Shown one piece after another: positions 54,908-63,675 of a DNA stretch of 64,000 nt. Both the position numbers and the translations under genes were made by a program. Position 1 is the first letter of the stretch, and each line of letters opens with the position of its first letter. Source of the stretch: Bacteroidia bacterium (lineage in GTDB: Bacteria > Bacteroidota > Bacteroidia > UKL13-3); contig JALONP010000015.1 of assembly GCA_025454875.1 (NCBI GenBank), positions 1 to 64,000 on the forward strand, given 5' to 3'. Under the pieces are notes generated by a model. It was not told the DNA's origin and made no database searches. It saw only the letters and a list, made by a program, of their open reading frames with translations.

Positions 54908-55798
54908 ATGATGAGTGAAGTTCAATCGAATCCATATCCGTTTTCAATAGTAGCTGTTGCAGTTGCTTTTTCACCTCGAATAGAAGCAATATTGGCAGAG
55001 AGTAAACGTTTACAACAACTCTTTCAATCGCGTATGATTTTTATTCATGTAGGGGATAAGAATATTCAACAAGAAGAATACCTAAAACACTTGTTGCACC
55101 GCTTTGGCCTTGATGGAGAATCAAATCAGTTATTGTGGGAGCCAGAAGGAGACCCAGTAGACCGAATCCTAGAAAAATGCAAGGAATTAAATGTAGACTT
55201 ATTGGTAGCAGGCGCCTTGGAAAAGGAAAGTTTAGTTAAATACTTTTTAGGATCAGTAGCACGCAACTTTGCACGAAAGGCAAAATGCTCATTGTTAATG
55301 TTACGCGAACCTGGACTTCAATCAAAACCAGTTAAAACTATTGTAGTGGAGGGTAGTGATCATCCCAAAACGGTTAAAACAATTGAAACGGCAGTATACA
55401 TTGCAAAAGCAACTCAAGCCAATCAAATTACCATTGTACAGGAAAGCGATGTTAGTAAAATGGCACTCATTAGAAGTGATGAATTAAGCGATGGCGAAGT
55501 TGAAGAACATAAAGAAAAAATATTCGAGGCCGAAGACAAACGTATTGAAGATATTTTGCAATGCACAGATTGTGGAGCGTTGAAAATAAATATCGAACGG
55601 TTAGATGGTAAACCTGGTTATGTGATTTCACAGTTTGCAAGAGAGACCAAAGCTGACGTGCTATTGTTAAATTCACCGGATACTAAGTTGAACTTAATTG
55701 ATAGGGTTTTTCCTCATGATATTGAATTTGCGTTAGCAGACCTGCCGTGTGATTTGCTGATTGTACATCCTAAGGAGTCAAATTCAAGCGAAGACTAA
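54908..55798 (+). CDS. Universal stress protein with two UspA domains
   Basis: A 296-residue cytoplasmic protein. The first UspA domain (about 8-145) has VAVAVAFSPRIEAIL, LNVDLLVAGALEKESL and the nucleotide-loop-like GSVARNFARKAKCSLLML. The second (about 150-292) has KTIVVEGSDHPKTVKTI, KADVLLLNSPD and DIEFALADLPCDLLIV. The second domain's loop lacks the clear G-x9-G-S/T pattern. It lies 12 bp before a cation/proton antiporter gene on the same strand, a pairing that suggests UspA control of the transporter. Confidence 0.85.
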   Translation: MMSEVQSNPYPFSIVAVAVAFSPRIEAILAESKRLQQLFQSRMIFIHVGDKNIQQEEYLKHLLHRFGLDGESNQLLWEPEGDPVDRILEKCKELNVDLLVAGALEKESLVKYFLGSVARNFARKAKCSLLMLREPGLQSKPVKTIVVEGSDHPKTVKTIETAVYIAKATQANQITIVQESDVSKMALIRSDELSDGEVEEHKEKIFEAEDKRIEDILQCTDCGALKINIERLDGKPGYVISQFARETKADVLLLNSPDTKLNLIDRVFPHDIEFALADLPCDLLIVHPKESNSSED

Positions 55799-55810
55799 CC
55801 TTTTTCCAAA

Positions 55811-57085
55811 ATGAATCACCAACAACTAATCGACTTATTTCTGTGTCTTGGCATAATGCTTTTGACAGGAAGATTGCTTGGCGAGTTCTTTAGGAAGTTG
55901 CGCATGCCTCTTGTAGTTGGTGAACTTTTGGCTGGCATTATGCTTGGTCCAACAGTGCTAGGCCAATATTATCCTGATGTAACCGAAACCATATTTACAA
56001 CTAAAGGAACAATTGGATTGGTTTTGAGTGGAATTACTTCTATTTCAGTTGTAATGTTATTGTTTGCGGCAGGAATGGAGGTAGAACTTTCAATCATTAG
56101 GCAGCAAGGTAAAACTGCTTTAAAAGCAAGTTTTGTAGGTTTGGTTATTCCATTGATTTTAGGTTTTGCAGCCGGACACGAGTTTTACCGTTTTTTTGGT
56201 GAAAACAATGCAGATAATGTTTTGGTGTTTAGTTTATTTATGGGTACTGCAATGGCGATTTCTGCATTGCCCATTATTGCGCGTACACTCATGGATCTAA
56301 ATTTGTTTAAAACTAAGGTTGGTATGATTATCATAGCTGCTGCAATGCTTGATGATTTAATTGGTTGGATTCTTTTTTCGGTAGTGCTTGGCATGATGAA
56401 CAATACGCAAAGTTGGGGCTTTTTGTATACGCTTGCATTCACTATATTATTTGCACTCGTAATTTTAACACTTGGACGTTTTGTGATTAATAAATTTTTA
56501 CCATGGGCTAAACGCAAATTGTCTTGGCCTGGTGGGATTTTAGCCATTTCATTGGGATTTGCATTTTTGGGTGCTGCTTTTACAGAGCGAATTGGAATTC
56601 ATGCCATTTTTGGGGCTTTTATTGTAGGAATTGCTTTCGGTGATTCGGTTCACCTAAATGAAAAAACACGAGACATAATCAACCAATTTATTACCAATAT
56701 TTTCGCACCCCTTTTTTTTGTAAGCATCGGATTCAAAATCAACTTTGTTGAGAATTTTAACTTAGCGATTACCTTATGGGTATTGTTGCTCGCTATTACA
56801 TCTAAGCTTATCGGTGCAGGCTTGGGAGCACTATGGGGTGGGCTCTCTTGGCGCGAATCTTTAGCTGTTGGATTTGGTATGAACGCCCGAGGAGCAATGG
56901 AAATCGTATTAGGATTATTGGCTCTTGATGCAGGGGTTATTTCTGAGCAATTGTTTGTAGCAATTGTGGTAATGGCTGTGCTTACTTCGGTTATGGCAGG
57001 CCCTATGCTGCAGTATTTATTAACTGGAGCACTTAAAGTAAAAGTAAATTTAAAGGAGCTGAATCCGCTTAATGTGAATGATTAA
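55811..57085 (+). CDS. Cation/proton antiporter, CPA2 (KefB-like membrane domain) family
   Basis: A 424-residue inner-membrane protein with about 12-13 helices. Family blocks: LGEFFRKLRMPLVVGELLAGIMLGPTVLG near the N terminus, MAISALPIIARTLMDLNLFKTKVGMIII, AAMLDDLIGWILFSV (the Asp-Asp pair likely takes part in ion exchange), FGAFIVGIAFGDS, and GMNARGAMEIVLGLLALDAGVIS. It lacks a C-terminal TrkA-N domain. The ion (K+ or Na+) is not visible. Its last four bases overlap the convergent T9SS gene. Confidence 0.9.
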   Translation: MNHQQLIDLFLCLGIMLLTGRLLGEFFRKLRMPLVVGELLAGIMLGPTVLGQYYPDVTETIFTTKGTIGLVLSGITSISVVMLLFAAGMEVELSIIRQQGKTALKASFVGLVIPLILGFAAGHEFYRFFGENNADNVLVFSLFMGTAMAISALPIIARTLMDLNLFKTKVGMIIIAAAMLDDLIGWILFSVVLGMMNNTQSWGFLYTLAFTILFALVILTLGRFVINKFLPWAKRKLSWPGGILAISLGFAFLGAAFTERIGIHAIFGAFIVGIAFGDSVHLNEKTRDIINQFITNIFAPLFFVSIGFKINFVENFNLAITLWVLLLAITSKLIGAGLGALWGGLSWRESLAVGFGMNARGAMEIVLGLLALDAGVISEQLFVAIVVMAVLTSVMAGPMLQYLLTGALKVKVNLKELNPLNVND

Positions 57086-57891
57086 AACTTAACCCATTTG
57101 CTTGTTTCTGTGCGGTGGTTGGCAAATGTAACTTCAATTAGATAGGTACCATTTGGCCAGTTTACAACTTCGATTGGATAATTAATGTTGGTTGTTTCAA
57201 AAGTCAGTTTGTTAAGTATGTTTACGATTTTTATTTTTTGAATTGGAATATCAGTTGATTCAACTCTGATGGTTTCAGATGCTGGATTGGGATATACGTT
57301 GAATCGGTTTTGAATAGAAAGACTAGGCAACGATGTAAAGCCTTCTTTAAACAATTTTAGTTGCGATAGGTAAGTTACATCACTTCCTTTATGACCATCG
57401 TGATTCGAATTAAAGGCGCCATAAAAAACAACCTCATTTACATCAGGCGCAACCCAATCAAATGACCAACTTTTTTCGTCTTTCCCATCAACTCCTGCTG
57501 ATCGATACGTAACGTATTTTTCATTACCAACTGTTTTGGTCTGTGTTGTATCAGTAATAATGATGGTGCCTAGTAAATTACCTGAGATGTCTTGTGGTGA
57601 AACCGAAAAGCCGAATCGGTTGTGACCCTGTGCAGTATTGGTTGCAGTAATTGTGTAACGTTCTCCAGGAACAAATCCTGTTGCAGGCACAGTAGATGTA
57701 ATCCAATTGGAAACAGTAATGGCCACTCCTCCATGACATACCACACAGGTTTTTAAACTATCACCTGGTGAACCAGTAAATCCAGGTTCAGTACCATCCC
57801 GTTTGCCAAAATCAGTACTAAATGATTGAAATAAAATCAAACAGATGGTAGACAAAAATAGAAGTTGTATAAGTTTTTGCATGCGAATCAT
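57082..57891 (-). CDS. Secreted choice-of-anchor-V-like protein with a CxxCH motif and T9SS sorting domain
   Basis: A 269-residue exported protein. Signal peptide about 1-23. A single CVVCH motif (about residues 48-52) can bind c-type haem. The next 120 residues (VPGERYTITATNTAQGHNRFGFSVSPQD, VTYRSAGVDGKDEKSWSFDWVAP, EVVFYGAFNSNHDGHKGSD) resemble the choice-of-anchor V/Reelin-like fold. The last 75 residues form a T9SS type A sorting domain (FNVYPNPASETIRV, ending KWVKF). A haem-binding, electron-accepting or sensing role at the surface is possible but unproven. ATG at 57891 (alternative 57882) is preferred to a TTG at 57897. Confidence 0.78.
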   Translation of the reverse strand: MIRMQKLIQLLFLSTICLILFQSFSTDFGKRDGTEPGFTGSPGDSLKTCVVCHGGVAITVSNWITSTVPATGFVPGERYTITATNTAQGHNRFGFSVSPQDISGNLLGTIIITDTTQTKTVGNEKYVTYRSAGVDGKDEKSWSFDWVAPDVNEVVFYGAFNSNHDGHKGSDVTYLSQLKLFKEGFTSLPSLSIQNRFNVYPNPASETIRVESTDIPIQKIKIVNILNKLTFETTNINYPIEVVNWPNGTYLIEVTFANHRTETSKWVKF

Positions 57892-57927
57892 TTTCAATCA
57901 AATATACAAAATTAGGCACAAATGATC

Positions 57928-57961
57928 TTGTTTTTTACTAAACATAATGCAAGTTAATTTG
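57928..57961 (+). promoter_or_regulatory. Predicted photolyase promoter
   Basis: TTG at 57928-57930, a 23-nt spacer, and TTAATTTG at 57954-57961 (one mismatch from TAnnTTTG). Only 10 nt separate it from the ATG at 57972, and a GTG in the same frame lies at 57966. Confidence 0.4.
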
Positions 57962-57971
57962 TATAGTGATA

Positions 57972-59300
57972 ATGGGTTTAGAAATTGCTGTTTTTTGGCA
58001 TCGCAGAGATTTGCGTTTCGATGATAACGCTGGTCTTTACCAGGCACAACAAAGTGGTTTGAAAGTGATGCCAATCTTTATCTTCGATACAACCATCTTG
58101 ACTAAGTTAACAAACAAAGCTGATCAACGGGTTCTTTTTATTCACGAGCAATTGCAAGAATTGAAAGCGAAGTATGCTTCAATGGGCAGTGATATATTGG
58201 TGCTGCATGGTAATCCTATAGAAGTATTTGAAAAGTTACTTACCCAGTACAATATCAAGGCTGTTTATACAAATACGGATTATGAACCATATGCAATCAG
58301 CCGCGACCTTCAAGTAGCACAATTACTGAGTAAATTCCAAATCAATTGGCAGATGATTAAAGACCAATGCATCTTTGAAAAGAGTGAGATTGTAAAAGAT
58401 GATGGATTACCTTACACAGTGTTCACACCTTACTCCCGCAAATGGAAGGCAGCCTTAACAGAAAGTTCATTTAACGCCTTTCCCAATAACCAACTACCAG
58501 ACACTCTTTTTAAAGTAAATACTCCGTTTTCGATGCCTAAACTCGAAGAATTAGGATTTTCTAAAACAGAGACAAATTTTCCATCGAAGGAAGTGAAGCA
58601 ACAACTCATTGCACAATACCACCTCAATCGAGATTATCCCGCAATCCGAGGTACATCTCGTTTAGGAATTCACTTTAGATTTGGTACCATTAGCATCCGC
58701 GAAAAAGCAAGGAAGGCAAAAGCGTTAAATGATACCTTTTTAAATGAGTTGATTTGGCGAGACTTTTACATGATGATTTTGTATCATTTTCCAAAGGTGG
58801 CTACCCAAGCGTTTAGGCCTGAATACGACTACATTCAATGGCGAAATAATGAGGAAGATTTTAAGGCATGGTGTGACGGGCGCACAGGTTATCCAATTGT
58901 AGATGCAGGAATGCGGGAGTTAAATGCAACCGGGTACATGCATAACCGTGTTCGAATGATTACGGCATCGTTTTTAACAAAACACCTCCTAATTGATTGG
59001 CGATGGGGAGAAGCATATTTCGCTGAAAAACTTCTGGATTTTGACCTAAGTGCAAACAACGGAGGCTGGCAATGGGCTGCAGGTTGTGGAACAGATGCGG
59101 CACCTTATTTTCGAATCTTCAACCCAACATTGCAAGCACAACGTTTTGATAAGGAGGGTAAGTACATTAAGCAATGGATTCCAGAATTGCTTACGCCAAA
59201 GTATCCTAAACCAATAGTTGAGCACACACTCGCGCGTAAGCGTTGTGTAGAAGTGTATAAGGCTGGGCTTTCAATGGCACCGCCAAAAAAGAGTGGATAG
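57972..59300 (+). CDS. Cryptochrome/photolyase family protein, probable deoxyribodipyrimidine photolyase
   Basis: A 442-residue flavoprotein that repairs UV pyrimidine dimers with blue light. The N-terminal alpha/beta antenna domain starts IAVFWHRRDLRFDDNAGL. The FAD domain has LIWRDFYMMILYHFP, WCDGRTGYPIVDAGMREL, GYMHNRVRMITASFL, HLLIDWRWGEAYFAEKLLD and the hallmark DAAPYFRIFNP. The WQWAAGCG segment differs slightly from the common WQW-x-ASTG form. Its C terminus is short. The ATG at 57972 is used; GTG at 57966 would add two residues. It is convergent with the protease gene, 9 bp apart, without room for a terminator. Confidence 0.92.
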   Translation: MGLEIAVFWHRRDLRFDDNAGLYQAQQSGLKVMPIFIFDTTILTKLTNKADQRVLFIHEQLQELKAKYASMGSDILVLHGNPIEVFEKLLTQYNIKAVYTNTDYEPYAISRDLQVAQLLSKFQINWQMIKDQCIFEKSEIVKDDGLPYTVFTPYSRKWKAALTESSFNAFPNNQLPDTLFKVNTPFSMPKLEELGFSKTETNFPSKEVKQQLIAQYHLNRDYPAIRGTSRLGIHFRFGTISIREKARKAKALNDTFLNELIWRDFYMMILYHFPKVATQAFRPEYDYIQWRNNEEDFKAWCDGRTGYPIVDAGMRELNATGYMHNRVRMITASFLTKHLLIDWRWGEAYFAEKLLDFDLSANNGGWQWAAGCGTDAAPYFRIFNPTLQAQRFDKEGKYIKQWIPELLTPKYPKPIVEHTLARKRCVEVYKAGLSMAPPKKSG

Positions 59301-59309
59301 GCAAGAATA

Positions 59310-62300
59310 TTACTTCTTAATTAAACGAATCTGTTTTCCAGCTTCTTTCGTTTGAACTTGAACAATATACATACCTGGCTTTAAATTAGCTAAGTCTAGG
59401 TATACGCTTTCACCCGCGCCTACTTTCGGTAAGTCGTTCGACCATATAGACTGCCCTAATAAATTAATTACTTCGATGGAAACAGGATCTGCGCTTGGGC
59501 TAGCAAAAATGATGTTTGAAGAAACAGCCGTTGGGTTCGGATATACTTGTATTCCTTCAATAAATGAAGTAGGAGCAATGCCAACTGGTGGGCTAATGGA
59601 AACATTCAATATTTTGGAATCGCCCTTGCAACCACTACTCGCTGTTTCTTGAACGGTTAAACGACCAGATGCCGTGTTGTTCCATCTTATTGTAGCGGTT
59701 GCGGTGTTGTTACCTGCAACAATACTGCCGCCTATGATGGTCCATGCATAACTTGAACCTGTAGTTGCGTTAACGCTGTAAACTTCATTTGCATTCGCAT
59801 TGACACTGTCTTTTCCGGTAATTTCAGAGGTTGTTGGCTTTATCCTTAATCCTAATGTTAATGGGTTGGCAAAAGAACTCCAGCAACCATTTCCATTCAC
59901 CCTTACAGTATATACTCCGCTATCTTGAACACTCAATGTTTTGTTATTTGCTCCATTTACTAATACGCCATTTTTGTACCATTGGTTTCCTGCATTAGCG
60001 CTTGATGTTAGTGTCGCAGTTCCTCCAGGGCAGAAGCTTGTACCTGCTAAATTTGATGAAATGGTTGGAGTGGCGGGTTTGGCAGCGGCAATAATAGGAA
60101 ATACGTTGGAAGAGCGGTTACAGGTAGTTCCAACTCTCCATACTTGGTAGTTGCCACTTGCTTTACAGTATAACACATTTGCGTTTTGCCCAGCAATTAT
60201 TTGTCCGTTGAGTGTCCAGAAAAAAGAAGATGCCAACGAGTCGGTTCTCAATTCAATAGAATCACCATCACACAATGTATTTCCATTTGCTGAGCGAATA
60301 TTTGGGATTTCTGGAGCTGGCAATACGGTTAAATATGAAGGTTTAATTAAACTATCTGATCCACCAGAATTGGTGGCTCTTAACTTAATCAAATATGTTC
60401 CAGGTTTGGATAATGAGGTAGTAAAATGTTGGGCGTTGGAGGTTAAAGTATCTGCTCCTTGAATGGTCCATGTCCATGCTGTAGGCGCATTTAAGGAAGA
60501 GTCGGTGAGGGTAAAAAATGATCCCGCACAAACGGTAGTTGGATTGGTACCAAATTGCACGAGAGGTTTGATGGCGGTGCCAGTTAATGAAACATTATCA
60601 ATAAACAGGTTATTGCCATAACCATTATACGATTCAAACTTTACCCGAATATTTGGCAAATTGGAGTAAGCACTTAAGTCAATTGTTTTGCAATTGGAAA
60701 TACACCATTGAGAAGCAGTGGTCGGAACAAAATTGTTTCCAGATTGAGGCACCGTTGCTAGTTGGCTTTCGCCATAGGCAGCCAAACGAACCCAGCTAGC
60801 CCCACAATTGTTCGATACGAATACAATTAAAGAATCCTGGACAGGGTTATTGGTGTAATTGCAATAGGCATGCTTAAAAGTGAGGCTTACGTTTAACCAA
60901 CCTGTTAAGTTAAGTGGTGGAGAAATCAATCCATCTCTCCGTCCTACGGTACTGTAATCATACAATGCAATCATCGCTGCTGTTGATCCTGGTAATGTAC
61001 CGCCAACACTGCCTAAGCGCCATGTAGTATCATTATTGGTGTTATCTACTCCCCAGCCACTTAATGTGCTTGAAGCATTTGCCTCAAACGTTTCAAGAAA
61101 TGGCAAGCGCGAACCACCAACTTCGATATAATTTGGTAAATATGTTGAGTCGGATCCAAGCGCATTTGTTACACGTAAGGCAACAGGGAAACGTCCTTGT
61201 GAGGGATATGAAACAGTAACTTGAGCCGCTGTTGAGGTAGATGGTGTTCCACCTGGGAAATACCACATCCTTGAAGTTGGATTTCCGCTCGAATTATCGG
61301 TGAAAGTAACGCTGTTACTTGTGCAAATACTATTAGCATTAGCCAATACCACCACGCTTGGTTTGGCTTCGATTCCGCTGATGATTAAAGAAAATGCTTG
61401 GCTTGAAGGCGATAATGTTCCTTTATGGGTTACCAATATGGTATAGCTTCCAGCGGTTGGTGTAGCTAAGAAAATTTGCTCAACATTATCCCTTATATTA
61501 TCTCCAGTGGTTGCATTTGCAGTTGGTGTTGCTGGGTTCAATATGTATGGTGAGAAAACAACATTGTCGCTGTTTCTGCGCAAACGAACATCCAAATCAT
61601 TCCGGAGCATTAAGTCAGTTGGATCCAATTGAGGTGCCGTTGGATTGCCTGCCGGGTCTGTCCAGCTAATTGTAATCTTTAAAGGGGTTGCTCCATCACT
61701 ACTGATGTTTTGAGTATATGTTGAACTGTTTGTTAATGTTCTTTCCAAAATCATGTTGCGAGCCGAATCTGAGATTAAAGAAACCGCTTGCGAAGTATTC
61801 ATTAATCCCCAGCCATAGATGTAATCTGGACCAATACGTCCAGCATCATCAGCTGTATGAATAACTAATCCTTTGGTTGTAGCAGCTCTCATGTACCTCG
61901 CTTTTAAATTGAAGTGATGTTGTTGCACGAGCAAGATTGATCCTGACGCTGATGGTGAGGCCATGGACGTACCACTTAATGTGGCGTAATCTGTATTACC
62001 CGGAGTGAATGCAGAATATAAATCTACCCCAGCTGCCACGATATCGGGCTTTACCCTGCCATCATCAGTAGGGCCCCATCCACTAAATGAACTCATTACA
62101 ACACTGTTAATGCCATTCCATCCATCGTTCGTATTTGAGTTCCCAATCTTATTAACCGCACCTATAGTTAACACATTTTTTGCAACACCGGCACTTGAAA
62201 TACAATCGTATTGGCCATCAGCACCAGGTTTGGTTCCACTTCCAAGCTGCCATTGTCCAAACTGATCTCTTGTATACCAGGCGTTACCTTGCGCATTATC

Positions 62301-63098
62301 TCCACGGTCATTACCTGCAGATTTACAAATAAGGTAAAATGGATTGTTAACGGCTATCTGATCCCAGCTTTGCGCTTGGTCATCATAAAAACCAAATTTA
62401 TAATCCTCCGCGGTACTAATCGATATATCTCCCCACCATTCCCAAATTTGCTGGTTTTCGTTGTATCTCCAACCGCTAATTAAACCGTATGAATGATTTG
62501 AAACCAACATACCGCCTGCTGCTGCATTAGCCATTTCTGATTCATCATTGTTCCAATCATAGGCTCTTAAATTTGCTTGATATGCCATTCCTTTGGCGTT
62601 AGCAACAACTCCACTAGCTACCATTGTCCCTGCAACATGGGTAGCATGATCGCTTAAATCAGTTGCTCCATCAACTTGTACAACCCTGCCGCCAAATTCT
62701 TGATGCGAAGCGAGCACTGCGCCACCATCCCATTCTCCTAACCTATTGCCCATCCCGCTTCCAGTAAGGCTTGTGCCAGATGTTCCTCCTGGCCATACTT
62801 TGTGCGTTGACAAGGACCTTGCAGCGCCAATATTATCTGTTGTGTAAAAGAGCATGTGCCCATTAGGAGCAAAACCTGCAAACTCACTTATAATGCCAGT
62901 ATGTTTCCCTACTTCTCTTAGTTTGATGTTGAGCGAAGAAGCCATTTTTTCTGCTTTAGCTCGCTGCTCATGAAACGTTGGTTTTGCAACAGTAACGTTG
63001 GTCACTACCGTGTCTTTTTGCGGTATTAAAGGCTGCTGAGCTTTGAGTTGGGTTACCAAAAAACTGCAAAAAAGAAGGGGTATATATTTTTTCATCAT
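59310..63098 (-). CDS. Subtilisin-like (S8) secreted protease with T9SS sorting domain
   Basis: A 1262-residue exported protease. Signal peptide about 1-21 (ending QLKAQ). The S8 domain (about 75-450) has triad D124 (GEWDGGAV), H154 (DHATHVAGT) and S378 (LSGTSMASPSASG). Its Asp motif WDGGAV..SHQEF is of the variant kind found in large Bacteroidota S8 proteases. Next come a jelly-roll/P-domain-like segment (about 455-575), a PKD-like domain (about 580-660), a MAM-like lectin fold (about 670-830), a second PKD-like domain, several Ig-like units and a T9SS type A sorting domain (VYPNPTAVSSNIIF, ending RLIKK). The ATG at 63098 is preferred to a TTG at 63110. The upstream secreted-protein gene is 8 bp away, so they form an operon. 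Confidence 0.9.
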   Translation of the reverse strand: MMKKYIPLLFCSFLVTQLKAQQPLIPQKDTVVTNVTVAKPTFHEQRAKAEKMASSLNIKLREVGKHTGIISEFAGFAPNGHMLFYTTDNIGAARSLSTHKVWPGGTSGTSLTGSGMGNRLGEWDGGAVLASHQEFGGRVVQVDGATDLSDHATHVAGTMVASGVVANAKGMAYQANLRAYDWNNDESEMANAAAGGMLVSNHSYGLISGWRYNENQQIWEWWGDISISTAEDYKFGFYDDQAQSWDQIAVNNPFYLICKSAGNDRGDNAQGNAWYTRDQFGQWQLGSGTKPGADGQYDCISSAGVAKNVLTIGAVNKIGNSNTNDGWNGINSVVMSSFSGWGPTDDGRVKPDIVAAGVDLYSAFTPGNTDYATLSGTSMASPSASGSILLVQQHHFNLKARYMRAATTKGLVIHTADDAGRIGPDYIYGWGLMNTSQAVSLISDSARNMILERTLTNSSTYTQNISSDGATPLKITISWTDPAGNPTAPQLDPTDLMLRNDLDVRLRRNSDNVVFSPYILNPATPTANATTGDNIRDNVEQIFLATPTAGSYTILVTHKGTLSPSSQAFSLIISGIEAKPSVVVLANANSICTSNSVTFTDNSSGNPTSRMWYFPGGTPSTSTAAQVTVSYPSQGRFPVALRVTNALGSDSTYLPNYIEVGGSRLPFLETFEANASSTLSGWGVDNTNNDTTWRLGSVGGTLPGSTAAMIALYDYSTVGRRDGLISPPLNLTGWLNVSLTFKHAYCNYTNNPVQDSLIVFVSNNCGASWVRLAAYGESQLATVPQSGNNFVPTTASQWCISNCKTIDLSAYSNLPNIRVKFESYNGYGNNLFIDNVSLTGTAIKPLVQFGTNPTTVCAGSFFTLTDSSLNAPTAWTWTIQGADTLTSNAQHFTTSLSKPGTYLIKLRATNSGGSDSLIKPSYLTVLPAPEIPNIRSANGNTLCDGDSIELRTDSLASSFFWTLNGQIIAGQNANVLYCKASGNYQVWRVGTTCNRSSNVFPIIAAAKPATPTISSNLAGTSFCPGGTATLTSSANAGNQWYKNGVLVNGANNKTLSVQDSGVYTVRVNGNGCWSSFANPLTLGLRIKPTTSEITGKDSVNANANEVYSVNATTGSSYAWTIIGGSIVAGNNTATATIRWNNTASGRLTVQETASSGCKGDSKILNVSISPPVGIAPTSFIEGIQVYPNPTAVSSNIIFASPSADPVSIEVINLLGQSIWSNDLPKVGAGESVYLDLANLKPGMYIVQVQTKEAGKQIRLIKK

Positions 63099-63106
63099 AT
63101 TTAGTT

Positions 63107-63580
63107 TCAATGTGTGGTTATTTGTTGCGCTTTGGGTAAAATACCTCGCAGAGTTGCTCTTACGGTTATTCTTTCGTTATCTCTCCAAACATAACCATTA
63201 ACATAGACCGTTATTCGTTTACCTGGTTGCATTGTGTCGCAAGAGATTTGTATTGTTGATGAGTCGTTCACTCGGTTAATATAAGTTTGATTTCCCCTAA
63301 TTAAAACAAGTTGAGGTGACTTGGAAAGTGGTAATAGGGTATCCTTAACAAGGTACGTATTAATTTGACTGACTTGTAAGAGGACTTTTTCATTTGATTC
63401 CATAGCAATATTAAGCACGCCATTTACAATCGTCCATTTGGGTTGGGAGGCAATGGTAAATAAGATTCGTTTTCCACTACTGGTACGCAAAGATACCTTA
63501 CTAGGCGCGGCAGCTTGTCTTTGGGCATAGCTTAGGTTAACAATGCATGTAATAATTAATAGGGTAATAAACCTCCTCAT
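63107..63580 (-). CDS. Hypothetical small secreted protein, operon partner of the S8 protease
   Basis: A 157-residue protein with a signal peptide (about 1-19, ending LSYAQ). The mature part has beta-strand-rich pieces such as RILFTIASQPKWTIVNGVLNI, SPQLVLIRGNQTYINRV and KRITVYVNGYVWRDNERITVRATL. No family is recognised. It is placed 8 bp before the S8 protease gene, so a linked role (inhibitor, chaperone or substrate) is conceivable but unsupported. A -7 element lies only 5 nt from its ATG. Confidence 0.6.
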   Translation of the reverse strand: MRRFITLLIITCIVNLSYAQRQAAAPSKVSLRTSSGKRILFTIASQPKWTIVNGVLNIAMESNEKVLLQVSQINTYLVKDTLLPLSKSPQLVLIRGNQTYINRVNDSSTIQISCDTMQPGKRITVYVNGYVWRDNERITVRATLRGILPKAQQITTH

Positions 63581-63585
63581 ACAAT

Positions 63586-63593
63586 CAAAAGTA
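63586..63593 (-). promoter_or_regulatory. Predicted -7 element abutting the start codon of the small secreted protein gene
   Basis: The minus strand reads TACTTTTG, a perfect TAnnTTTG match, with 5 nt to the ATG at 63580. A TTG at 63620-63618 is spaced 24 nt upstream, slightly long. A near-leaderless transcript is predicted. Confidence 0.4.
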
Positions 63594-63646
63594 ATAAATG
63601 TTCGTGAATTTAGCTTTCAATAATTTTTAATAACGAGGGCATGATG

Positions 63647-63654
63647 TTAATTTG
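63647..63654 (+). promoter_or_regulatory. Possible pssA -7 element
   Basis: TTAATTTG (one mismatch from TAnnTTTG) lies 21 nt before the GTG start of the last gene. The same 8-mer occurs at the stress-protein and photolyase promoters. There is no clear -33 partner. Confidence 0.3.
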
Positions 63655-63675
63655 CGTCTTTAATTTATAAAACAC

